This document shows, one piece after another, positions 44,849 to 56,853 of a DNA stretch of 64,000 nt (positions are counted from its first letter, which is position 1; each line of letters opens with the position of its first letter). This stretch comes from Dyella sp. BiH032 (GTDB lineage: Bacteria; Pseudomonadota; Gammaproteobacteria; Xanthomonadales; Rhodanobacteraceae), in contig NZ_CP134867.1 of NCBI RefSeq assembly GCF_031954525.1, positions 1,984,001-2,048,000 on the forward strand. The letters run 5' to 3'. The notes beneath the pieces were generated by a model that saw nothing but the letters and a program-made list of their open reading frames with translations, did no database searches and was not told the origin of the DNA. The position numbers and the translations under genes are program-made.

Positions 44849-45178
44849 ATGCACGAAGCTCTTGCCAACCTGCAATTGATCACGCTCACCCCCTGGAAGC
44901 TCATCGGCCTGCTCGGCACGCTCCTGTTCACCGCGCGCTGGTTCGTGCAGTTCTACGCCACCAAGCGGCAGAAGAAGGTGGTGGTGCCGATGTCGTTCTG
45001 GTACCTGTCCGTGGCCGGCAGCGTGCTGACCCTGGCCTACTTCATCTGGGGCAAGAACGATTCGGTCGGCATCATCCAGACCGCGTTCCCGATGTTCGTG
45101 TCCATCTACAACGTGTTCTCGCACCTGCGCCACCGCCGGCCGGAAACGGTGCGCCCGGGTGGCCCGGAAGAGACCTGA
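44849..45178 (+). CDS. LAB_N-domain membrane protein (lipid-A-disaccharide synthase N-terminal-like)
   Basis: A 109-residue protein from the ATG at 44849; the frame is open to 44747 but without membrane or family features. It contains the LAB_N domain: KLIGLLGTLLFTARWFVQFYAT, VVPMSFWYLSVAGSVLTLAYFIWG and SVGIIQTAFPMFVSIYNVFSHLRH, about three transmembrane helices. The domain occurs alone or fused to LpxB and near glycosyltransferases; its role is unknown. It follows tRNA-Val and its terminator and stands alone. Confidence 0.9.
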   Translation: MHEALANLQLITLTPWKLIGLLGTLLFTARWFVQFYATKRQKKVVVPMSFWYLSVAGSVLTLAYFIWGKNDSVGIIQTAFPMFVSIYNVFSHLRHRRPETVRPGGPEET

Positions 45179-45199
45179 GCGAACGGGTTGCGTCGGCTT

Positions 45200-45386
45200 T
45201 GCGTCATCCCGGCGCAGGCCGGGATCCCGTGGCGATGATGTTCTTTGTCGCCGGACGCTTCTAAGGACAGCTTCTAAGCGGCTACGCAAAGATGCTGCGC
45301 AGTCGTCGCTGGATGACTCGCTGCGTTCGCCCCTCCGCGGCGTTCTCCGCACGCTTCGCGCTCCGTCGGGCCTGCGCCGGGATGAA
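45200..45386. repeat. REP-like inverted pair in intergenic region
   Basis: The left unit has ATCCCGGC/GCCGGGAT (45206-45225, loop GCAG). The right unit, near 45365-45384, is a similar sequence in inverse orientation (GGGCCTGCGCCGGGATGA). The stretch between them (GATGACTCGCTGCG and following) resembles part of 17740-17830. No gene is seen in 45179-45424. Confidence 0.6.
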
Positions 45387-45424
45387 GTTGTGGCGAAGCC
45401 GCGCGATCTGGTGACGGCAGCCGC

Positions 45425-48112
<2,688 letters not shown>

Positions 48113-48116
48113 CGGG

Positions 48117-49205
48117 TCAGGCGGCTTGAGCGGTGTCGTCGGTGGAGTGAAGTGCGCGCGGCGCGCAGCCGCGCACGGCATCGGCGATGGCTTGGATGTG
48201 CGCCGGCGTGGTGCCGCAGCAGCCGCCGACCAGGTTGAGCAACCCCTCGCGGGCGAAGCCGCCGATCACCGCGGCCATCTGCTCGGGCGTCTCGTCGTAT
48301 TCACCGAAGGCGTTCGGCAAACCCGCGTTGGGGTGGGTGCTGACGAAGCAATCAGCGACCGTGGCGAGCGTCTGTACGTGCGGGCGCAGGTCGGCCGCGC
48401 CCAATGCGCAGTTGAGCCCCACGCTGAGCGGGCGGGCATGCGCCACGGAGTAATAGAACGCTTCCGCGGTCTGGCCGGACAGCGTGCGGCCGGAGCGGTC
48501 GGTGATCGTGCCGGAGATCATCACCGGCAGGCGCGCGCCGCGCTCGCGGAACAGCTCGCTGAGCGCGAACAGCGCGGCCTTGGCGTTGAGCGTGTCGAAG
48601 ATGGTCTCGACCATGATCAGGTCCGCGCCGCCGTCCATCAGGCCGCTGGCCGCCTCGGTGTAGTTGGCGGCCAGTTCCTCGAAGGTGACGTTGCGGAAGC
48701 CCGGGTCGTTGACGTCCGGCGACAGCGATGCCGTGCGGCTGGTCGGGCCCAGCACGCCGATGACGAAGCGCGGCTTGTCCGGCGTCTTCGCCGTCCAGGC
48801 GTCGCAGGCGGCACGGGCAAGCCTCGCACCTTCGAGGTTCAGCTCGTAGGCCAGGTGCTCCAGGTGGTAGTCGGCCTGGCTGATACGCGTGCTGTTGAAC
48901 GTGTTCGTCTCGACCAGGTCGGCGCCGGCTTCGAGGTAGGCCTCGTGTACGCCGCGGATGATGTCGGGCTTGGTCAGCGTGAGCAGGTCGTTGTTGCCCT
49001 TGAGGTCGCAGCCCGGATGGTCGTGATGATGCTCGTGCGAGCCGTCGCGGCCTCCGGCGAAGCGTTCGCCGCGAAAGCCTTCTTCGTCGAGCCGGTGGCC
49101 TTGCAGCATGGTGCCCATGCCGCCGTCGAGGATGAGGATGCGTTCGCGCAGCGCGGCTTGAAGCGCGGCGACGCGTTCGGGGTGGAGCCAGGGCAGGGCG
49201 CTCAT
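48117..49205 (-). CDS. Homocysteine-binding (methyltransferase) part of split methionine synthase
   Basis: A 362-residue zinc-dependent homocysteine methyltransferase, equal to the N-terminal MetH module. It begins with [13 protein letters not shown]. The zinc cysteines are in GLNCALG and GGCCGTTP. Compared with MetH, an insert of about a dozen residues rich in histidine ([12 protein letters not shown], about 56-66) replaces the short segment before CDLKGNND. It ends four bases before the second metH gene and starts 11 bases after the regulator, so the three genes form one operon. Confidence 0.93.
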   Translation of the reverse strand: MSALPWLHPERVAALQAALRERILILDGGMGTMLQGHRLDEEGFRGERFAGGRDGSHEHHHDHPGCDLKGNNDLLTLTKPDIIRGVHEAYLEAGADLVETNTFNSTRISQADYHLEHLAYELNLEGARLARAACDAWTAKTPDKPRFVIGVLGPTSRTASLSPDVNDPGFRNVTFEELAANYTEAASGLMDGGADLIMVETIFDTLNAKAALFALSELFRERGARLPVMISGTITDRSGRTLSGQTAEAFYYSVAHARPLSVGLNCALGAADLRPHVQTLATVADCFVSTHPNAGLPNAFGEYDETPEQMAAVIGGFAREGLLNLVGGCCGTTPAHIQAIADAVRGCAPRALHSTDDTAQAA

Positions 49206-49216
49206 GCGCGGTCTCC

Positions 49217-50143
49217 TTACGGCTTGCGTGCGAGCAGGCTGATCACCTCGAAATGAGGTGCCTTGCGCTCGCGGCTGAGACGGGTGCAGCTGATGACTTC
49301 CAGGCCGGCGCGGCGCGCGTGGCCGGAAAGCTCGTCCTGCGAGAAACCCAGGTTGCGGTGGTCGAATGGCTCCACCACGGCGCGGTGGTCATGCTTGCCC
49401 AGCGTCACGGCGAGCAGGCGGCCACCCGGGCGCAGCAGGCGCGAGGCCTCGGCCACGGCTTTGGCGGGATGCTCGGCATAGGTGAGGGCGTGCAGCATCA
49501 GCACAAGGTCGAAGCGGCGCTCGCCCAGATCCAGCGCGTGCATGTCGCCCTGGCGCACCTCGACGTTGGCGAATGGCTTCAGTCGCTGCGCCGCCGCTTC
49601 CGCCACGCGCTCGCTGGAATCGACGCAGACGATCGAGCGCGCATGCGGCGCCAGCAGCTCGGCGGTGATGCCGTCGCCGGAAGCGATGTCCAGCACGTCG
49701 CCGGTTTCCAGCAGCTGGAGCAGCGAGCGCGCCAAGGTTTCCCAGGTGCGGCCGGGCGAATAATGGCGCTCCATGTCGCCGGCGACCGTATCGGCCCAGC
49801 CGGCCTCGCTCGCGCGCTGCGCCAGCACGGCGGGCAGGCGCGCGGCGTCTTCGCGCAGCAGGGCGTCGTCGATGCTGTCGCGCAGGGAACGGATCAGGTC
49901 ATGCTGGCGCTCGTCGCCCTCGGCATTGGCGCGGTAGTAGGCCGATACGCCGGCGCGGCGGTCGCGCACCAGTTCGGCTTCCTTGAGCTTGGCCAGGTGG
50001 GTGGAGACGCGCGGCTGCGCCAGGCGCAGGACGGCGGCGAGCTCCGCCACGGTCAGTTCCTCGCGTTCCAGCAGGGCCAGCAGGCGCACCCGCGTGGGGT
50101 CGGCCAGCAATCGCAGGACGCTGGAGGCGGTGGCTAGATCCAC
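49217..50143 (-). CDS. ArsR-type regulator fused to a SAM-dependent methyltransferase domain
   Basis: A 308-residue protein. Residues about 1-85 form an ArsR winged helix ([44 protein letters not shown]) without an obvious metal site. Residues about 140-308 form a class I methyltransferase fold with the SAM motif [15 protein letters not shown] and [10 protein letters not shown]. The domain may sense S-adenosylhomocysteine or SAM, as known for SahR-type methionine regulators; this is inferred from the fold and the operon. It precedes metH by 11 bases. A perfect 10-bp palindrome lies 12 bases before its start. Confidence 0.9.
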   Translation of the reverse strand: MDLATASSVLRLLADPTRVRLLALLEREELTVAELAAVLRLAQPRVSTHLAKLKEAELVRDRRAGVSAYYRANAEGDERQHDLIRSLRDSIDDALLREDAARLPAVLAQRASEAGWADTVAGDMERHYSPGRTWETLARSLLQLLETGDVLDIASGDGITAELLAPHARSIVCVDSSERVAEAAAQRLKPFANVEVRQGDMHALDLGERRFDLVLMLHALTYAEHPAKAVAEASRLLRPGGRLLAVTLGKHDHRAVVEPFDHRNLGFSQDELSGHARRAGLEVISCTRLSRERKAPHFEVISLLARKP

Positions 50144-50155
50144 GCTGCATCCTTA

Positions 50156-50165
50156 TATCGCGATA
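50156..50165. promoter_or_regulatory. Candidate operator (10-bp palindrome) before the ArsR-methyltransferase/metH operon
   Basis: TATCGCGATA is a perfect palindrome 12 bases upstream of the regulator's start codon. Its place is compatible with autorepression. The flanks do not extend the symmetry. Confidence 0.45.
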
Positions 50166-50438
50166 GAGAGATGCGTAAGGCTAGGGCGGGCGGCGTGGGG
50201 CGTCAAGAGGCGGAAGACCGCTGCGGTAGCGGCGGACGTTTGCATGCGGTGCGGGTGCGAACGGCAGTTCGCCGTGCCGTGCGCTCCTGAGCTTTCGCGA
50301 GACGCGCAGTCGCGCTCGTGCGGCACTCTGGCGATGCGATCGGCCCCCCTCTCTGTTGCAGCGCACACGGGCCTTTTTCACCTGCCCGCTAAAATGTCCG
50401 GCTCGCCTCATTCTTCTGCCCCGTTTCCGGAGTTCCCC

Positions 50439-51599
<1,161 letters not shown>

Positions 51600-51623
51600 G
51601 GTCTCTAGCAAGCGTCGAACGGG

Positions 51624-51655
51624 AACGCCCGGCGGGCGACCGCCGGGCGTTTTCT
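51624..51655 (+). terminator. Terminator of the acyl-CoA dehydrogenase gene
   Basis: AACGCCCGGCGG (51624-51635) pairs with CCGCCGGGCGTT (51640-51651) around GCGA and runs into TTTTC. Confidence 0.9.
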
Positions 51656-51670
51656 TTGGGGCGCCGGAAA

Positions 51671-51699
51671 GAAAAAGCCCCGGCCTTGCGGCCGGGGCT
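51671..51699 (-). terminator. Terminator of the RND efflux operon
   Basis: AGCCCCGGCC (51676-51685) and GGCCGGGGCT (51690-51699) pair around TTGC. The A-run to its left gives a T-tract on the minus strand, 20 bases after the transporter stop. Confidence 0.9.
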
Positions 51700-51718
51700 C
51701 CGGTAGTGCGAGTGGCGA

Positions 51719-54700
51719 TCAGTGCCCGCGTCGCGGGTCCGAATCGAACGGCTTCATATCGCCGTCGCCGCCGCCGTGATGCGGCAGGTTGCGTGATGCC
51801 TCATCGAGCTTGTCACCCAGCGCACGGCGCACTACCACGTAGAACACCGGGATCAGCAGCAGGCCGAGGAAGGTGGCGAACAGCATGCCGCCGATCACGC
51901 CCGTGCCGATCGAGTGGCGGGAGTTCGCACCCGCGCCGGTGGAAATCGCCAGCGGGAACACGCCCAGGATGAACGCCATCGAGGTCATCAGGATCGGACG
52001 CAGTCGCAGGCGGGAGGCCGTGACCACCGCATCGAACAACGACTTGCCCTGTTGCTGCTGCTCGACCGCGAATTCCACGATCAGGATGGCGTTCTTCGCC
52101 GCCAGACCGATCACCGTGATCATGCCGATCTTGAAGTACATGTCGTTCGGCAGGCCGCGCAGCATGGAGAACACCACCGTGCCGAGCAGGCCCAGCGGCA
52201 CTACCAGCAGCACCGCCACCGGGATCGACCAGCTCTCGTACAGCGCCGCGAGGCAGAGGAACACGATCACGATCGACAGCACCAGCAGCAGGGTGGCCGA
52301 GTTGCCCGCCAGGATTTCCTGGTAGGACTGGCCGGTCCAATCGGCGCCGAAGCCCTTGGGCAGGTCGTTGTCCACGATGTTCTGCAGCGCCGCCATGGCC
52401 TGGCCGGTGGAGTAGCCCTTGCCTTCGCTGGCCACGATCTCGACCGCCGCATAACCGTTGTAGCGGGTCAGGGCGGGCGAGCCGGTGCCCCAGTCGGAAT
52501 GCACCACGCTGGAGATCGGGATCATGTTGTACGGATTGGTTGCCGAACGCGTCGTGCCGTTCGTGCCCGCGTTCGCCAGCGAGCTGGGCGAGAACACGTG
52601 CTGCAGCGCATCCGGCCCCATGCGGAAGGGCTGGTCGGCCTGCATGTAGACGCGCTTCACGCGGCCGCCGTACACAAAGTCGTTGACGTAGATCGGTGCC
52701 AGGGTGAGCTGGATCGCCGTGTATACGTCGCTGACCGAAAGACCCATCGACTCGGCCTGCACGCGGTCCACCTTGATGTCCCACAGCGGGGCATCGGGCA
52801 GCGAGTTCGGGCGCGTGCCCAACAGCGCCGGGTTGCCCTGGGACTTGCCCAGCACCATGCCCATGGCCTGCATCAGCTCGCCGTGGCTCTGGCCGGCGCG
52901 GGCCTGCAGGTACATGTCGATGCCGCCGAACTGGCTGAGGCCGCGGATGGTCGGCAGGTTCACCACGAAGATCTGGGCGTCGCGGATGCCATGCAGCACG
53001 CCGTTGGCCTGCAGGATCAGCTCATCGGCCGTGATCTTTCGCTCGCTCCAGTCCTTGAGCTTGATGAAGGCCATGCCCGCGCTTTCGCTCTGGCCCACGA
53101 AGCTGAAGCCGCTGATCTGGTACATGCCGACGATGGAGTCGTTCAGCGGGCTGTTCTTCAGGCGCTCGCGCATCTCGGCCATCACCTGCTCGGTGCGCTT
53201 GATGGTGGCGCCCGGCGGCAGGTTCACGATGGCCAGCGCGAAGCCCTGGTCTTCGCTGGGCACGAAGCTGGTGGGTAGCTTGGTGTACAGGAAGCCGGCG
53301 AGCGCAGCGATCAGCGCGAACATGATCATCCAGCGCGGCGCATGCCGCGCGGCACTGGAGATGTGGCCGCTGTAGGTGTGGGTGACCCAGTCGAACATGC
53401 GGTTGAAGCCGCGGTACACGACGTTCTTCTTCTCGTCGTGGGTCGGCTTCAGCATGGTGGCGCACAGCGCCGGAGTGAACGACAGCGCGAGGAAGGCCGA
53501 GAAGCCCATCGACACCGCGATGGTCAGCGCGAACTGCTTGTAGATCACGCCGGAGGCGCCCGCCTGCAGCGCGGACGGCACGAACACGGCCGCCAGCACC
53601 ACGGTGATCGCCACCACAGCGCCAGTGATCTGGCTCATGGCCTTGCGGGTGGCCTCCTTCGGCGGGAGGTGCTCCTCGGTCATGATGCGTTCGACGTTCT
53701 CGATCACCACGATCGCGTCGTCCACCACGATGCCGATCGCCAGCACCATGCCGAACAAGGTCAGCTGGTTGATGGTGAAGCCCAGCCCGATCAGACCGAT
53801 GAAGGTACCCAGCAGCGCGACCGGGATCACCAGGGTGGGGATGATGGTGGCGCGGATGTTCTGCAGGAAGATCAGCATCACCAGGAAGACGAGGATGATC
53901 GCCTCGACCAGGGTGTGCACCACTTCATTGATCGACACCTTCACGAACGGCGTGGTGTCGTACGGCGCGAACCAGGACACGCCCTGCGGGAAATCCCTGG
54001 CCAGTTCGTCCATCTTGGCGCGCACGGCGGTGGCCACGTCGAGCGCGTTGGCGCCCGGCAGCAGCTGCACGCCGAGGCCACCCACGGGCTGGCCGTTCCA
54101 GGTCGACACCAGGCCGTAGGTCTGCGGACCGAAGGACACGCGGGCCACATCGCTCAGGCGCACCACGGTGCCATCGCTGTTGGCGCGCAGGATGATGCCG
54201 CCGAACTGCTCGGGCGAGGAGAAGCGGCCTTCCGCCGACACCGTGGCGGTGAAGCCCTGGTCGGCCGGGGCCGGGTCGGCGCCCAGCGAACCGGCGGCGA
54301 ACTGCACGTTCTGCGCCGCGACGGCGTCGCGCACCGCGCTGGCCGAGAGACCGTAGCCCTGCAGCTTGTCCGGATTCAGCCAGATGCGCACGGCGTACTC
54401 GGCACCGATCACGCGGGTGCTGCCCACGCCGGGGATGCGGCCGACCTGGTCGGCCACCTGCGAGGCAATGATGTCGGCCAGGCGGTTGCCGTCGATCTCC
54501 GGGTTGGTGGAGACCAGCGACACGAACATCAGGAAGTCCGGGTTGTTCTTCGCCACCACCACGCCCTGCTGGGTCACGGCGGTGGGCAGGCGCGGCTGGG
54601 CCAGCGAGACCTTGTTCTGCACCTGCACCTGGGCGATGTCGGGATTGGTGCCCGTCTCGAAGGTAAGGGTGATGGTCGCCGAGCCGTTGGCGTTGGAGGA

Positions 54701-54940
54701 GGAGCTGAAGTACAGCAGGTGATCGATGCCGGTGAGCTGCTGCTCGATCACCTGGGTGACGTTCTTCTCCACCGTATCCGCGTTGGCGCCGGGGAAGGTC
54801 GCCGACACCACCACCTGGGGCGGCGCGATGTTGGGGTAGGACTCGATACCCATGTTCAGCATCGCAATCGTGCCGACCATGGTGATGAGGATCGCTACCA
54901 CCCACGCGAAAATCGGGCGGTCAATGAAAAAACTGGGCAT
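51719..54940 (-). CDS. RND multidrug efflux inner-membrane transporter (AcrB/MexB type)
   Basis: A 1073-residue HAE1-family pump. It begins MPSFFIDRPIFAWVVAI. The proton-relay residues are visible: the aspartate pair in GIVVDDAIVVIENVER (helix 4) and the lysine in GLAAKNAILIVEFA (helix 10). Porter-domain motifs typical of AcrB are present. It exports hydrophobic compounds in a complex with the adaptor next to it and an outer-membrane channel. No channel gene follows; a terminator does. Symbols such as acrB or mexB are avoided because orthology is not established. Confidence 0.95.
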   Translation of the reverse strand: MPSFFIDRPIFAWVVAILITMVGTIAMLNMGIESYPNIAPPQVVVSATFPGANADTVEKNVTQVIEQQLTGIDHLLYFSSSSNANGSATITLTFETGTNPDIAQVQVQNKVSLAQPRLPTAVTQQGVVVAKNNPDFLMFVSLVSTNPEIDGNRLADIIASQVADQVGRIPGVGSTRVIGAEYAVRIWLNPDKLQGYGLSASAVRDAVAAQNVQFAAGSLGADPAPADQGFTATVSAEGRFSSPEQFGGIILRANSDGTVVRLSDVARVSFGPQTYGLVSTWNGQPVGGLGVQLLPGANALDVATAVRAKMDELARDFPQGVSWFAPYDTTPFVKVSINEVVHTLVEAIILVFLVMLIFLQNIRATIIPTLVIPVALLGTFIGLIGLGFTINQLTLFGMVLAIGIVVDDAIVVIENVERIMTEEHLPPKEATRKAMSQITGAVVAITVVLAAVFVPSALQAGASGVIYKQFALTIAVSMGFSAFLALSFTPALCATMLKPTHDEKKNVVYRGFNRMFDWVTHTYSGHISSAARHAPRWMIMFALIAALAGFLYTKLPTSFVPSEDQGFALAIVNLPPGATIKRTEQVMAEMRERLKNSPLNDSIVGMYQISGFSFVGQSESAGMAFIKLKDWSERKITADELILQANGVLHGIRDAQIFVVNLPTIRGLSQFGGIDMYLQARAGQSHGELMQAMGMVLGKSQGNPALLGTRPNSLPDAPLWDIKVDRVQAESMGLSVSDVYTAIQLTLAPIYVNDFVYGGRVKRVYMQADQPFRMGPDALQHVFSPSSLANAGTNGTTRSATNPYNMIPISSVVHSDWGTGSPALTRYNGYAAVEIVASEGKGYSTGQAMAALQNIVDNDLPKGFGADWTGQSYQEILAGNSATLLLVLSIVIVFLCLAALYESWSIPVAVLLVVPLGLLGTVVFSMLRGLPNDMYFKIGMITVIGLAAKNAILIVEFAVEQQQQGKSLFDAVVTASRLRLRPILMTSMAFILGVFPLAISTGAGANSRHSIGTGVIGGMLFATFLGLLLIPVFYVVVRRALGDKLDEASRNLPHHGGGDGDMKPFDSDPRRGH

Positions 54941-54955
54941 GTCGATCGACTCCCG

Positions 54956-56167
54956 TCAGTGCTTGCCGGCCGCGGGCTGAGCGCCCGGCGCACCGTTCGG
55001 CGGAGCGGCGTCCTTGCCCGGCGTCCACGGCGACGCCTTGGCGGGGGCGCCCGGCTGCACGGCCTGGAGGCCCGACACGATCACCTGGTCACCCGTGGCA
55101 AGGCCCTGGGTGACGATCCAGTTGCCATTGCTCAGGTCGTTGGCGGTGATGTTCTTGCGCTCGACCTTGCCCTCCTGGTTCACCACCAGCACGTAGGCAC
55201 CGGCGACGTCGCGGGCGACGCCCTGCTGCGGCACCAGGAACACGTTCTTCTGTTCGCCCAGGTTCGCCTTGATGGTGACGTAGGTGCCCGGCAGGAGGCG
55301 CTTGTCCGGGTTGGCCAGCTGCGCGCGCAGGCTCACCGTGCCGGTGGTCGGATCGACCGTGGCGCCGGAGAAGTCGAGCGTGCCCTGCTGGTCGTACTTG
55401 CTGCCGTCCGGCAGCACGATCTGCACGGTGGTCTTGTTCGGATCGCTGAGGGCGACATTGCCCGCGGCCTGGGCGCGACGCAGGCGGTCCAGGTCGGAAG
55501 CGCTGACGGTGAAATTGACGTACAGCGGATCGAGCTGGTCGACCGTGGTCAGCAGGGTCGAGCTGGCACCGGTATCGGCGCTGCCGTTGCCCACGATGGC
55601 GCCTTCGGTGACCTGCTGCTGGCCCGCGCGGCCATCGATCGGCGCGGTGACGCGGGTGAAGCCGAGGCTGATGCGCGCGCTTTCCACCGCGGCCTGCGCC
55701 TGCTTCACCGCGGCGGCCGAGCTGCGCTCGCTGGCTTCGGCGGCATCCAGGTCGGCCTGCGAGACATAGCCCTGCGGACGCAGCTGGCGCGTACGCTCGG
55801 CGGCCTTGTGGGCGTTGGCGTAGGTGGCCTGCGCCGAAGCGAGATTGGCCTGGGCGGAATTCAGGTTGGCCTGGTAGACCGAGGGATCGATCTCGAACAG
55901 CACCTGGCCCTTCTTGACGTCCGTGCCTTCCTCATAGACCCGCTTGAGCAGCACGCCGGCCACGCGGGCCCGCACGTCGGCGCTGCGGAAGGCGGAGAGG
56001 CGTCCCACCAGGTCCTTGTTGAGCGGAGCGGAGACCGGCTGGGCCTTGACGACACCCACTTCAGGGGGCGGCATCTGGGGCGGGCCTTGTTCCTTCTTGC
56101 CTCCGCAGGCGGCCAGCGCCAGCAGGCCAAGGCACAACAGGGGTGTGCGCAATGACGAGGACTTCAT
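54956..56167 (-). CDS. RND efflux periplasmic adaptor lipoprotein (AcrA/MexA type)
   Basis: A 403-residue membrane fusion protein. The signal peptide ends in LLALAAC, giving a lipidated cysteine. The lipoyl, hairpin (QANLNSAQANLASAQATYANAHKAAERTRQL) and beta-barrel segments follow, with the motif VTAPIDGRAG. The start at 56167 has GGAGTC upstream; the longer frame to 56254 lies before the signal. It is 15 bases upstream of the pump gene, so they form an operon. No TetR repressor is seen nearby. Confidence 0.93.
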   Translation of the reverse strand: MKSSSLRTPLLCLGLLALAACGGKKEQGPPQMPPPEVGVVKAQPVSAPLNKDLVGRLSAFRSADVRARVAGVLLKRVYEEGTDVKKGQVLFEIDPSVYQANLNSAQANLASAQATYANAHKAAERTRQLRPQGYVSQADLDAAEASERSSAAAVKQAQAAVESARISLGFTRVTAPIDGRAGQQQVTEGAIVGNGSADTGASSTLLTTVDQLDPLYVNFTVSASDLDRLRRAQAAGNVALSDPNKTTVQIVLPDGSKYDQQGTLDFSGATVDPTTGTVSLRAQLANPDKRLLPGTYVTIKANLGEQKNVFLVPQQGVARDVAGAYVLVVNQEGKVERKNITANDLSNGNWIVTQGLATGDQVIVSGLQAVQPGAPAKASPWTPGKDAAPPNGAPGAQPAAGKH

Positions 56168-56853
56168 GGGGACTCCATTTATAGGTATCGGGTGTGCGGG
56201 TCTCGCCGATCCCCGGATCGGCCGCCAAGCGCGTAGCTTTCCGTGGCGCAACATGCCTGCCTAGTGCCGCTCGTCCCGCTTGTGGCGGAGCGACGGCTGT
56301 GAACAACGCATGTGGCGCTCCAGACCGGCAGCGGGCTTGACTATACCGGCCAGTTTACAATTTGCTTTGACGAATGGTCTAGCCCTGAATTCTTCGTGTT
56401 TTCCTCGCGAAGAGAGCGTGACGGGGTGTGAGGTGGACCGTGCGGCCGCGCATGGTCGCAGCTCCGGCTGGTATCGAGCGCCGGCCGGACTCCACCTTTT
56501 CCCGCCTTGGCCTGCCGGTTGCCATCGACGGCACTCGGCGGTGGCGAAAAGCAAAGCAGATACGCGCATGCTGCGACGCAACGGTCTTGGGCCCACGGAT
56601 GGCATCCGAACGCTCCTTTGATGCGCGCATGCCATGACGCCGACGTGACATCCATGCGACGCATCGAGTCCATGTGCGCATCGCTTCGCTGCGCATGGCG
56701 CATGCACATCAGGCGCGCGCACGTGCGCACAAGCTCGATTACCGAACCGCACGCTGAAGTGATTGCCGCAATGCAGGTGGCTATCCCCCGGGGGCGAGCG
56801 TATCCTTTTGCGGCTTTTCTGCCCCACCTCCGTCCCACCACAAAATAGATGCC
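56168..56853. other. Long intergenic region between efflux operon and NAD-glutamate dehydrogenase
   Basis: This 686-base region holds the divergent promoters of the two flanking genes. An AT-richer stretch at 56336-56400 contrasts with the GC-rich surroundings. Near 56675-56705 there are overlapping GCGCAT words and a GTGCGCA/TGCGCA repeat around TCGCTTCGC. No small gene or RNA gene could be supported. Confidence 0.5.
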
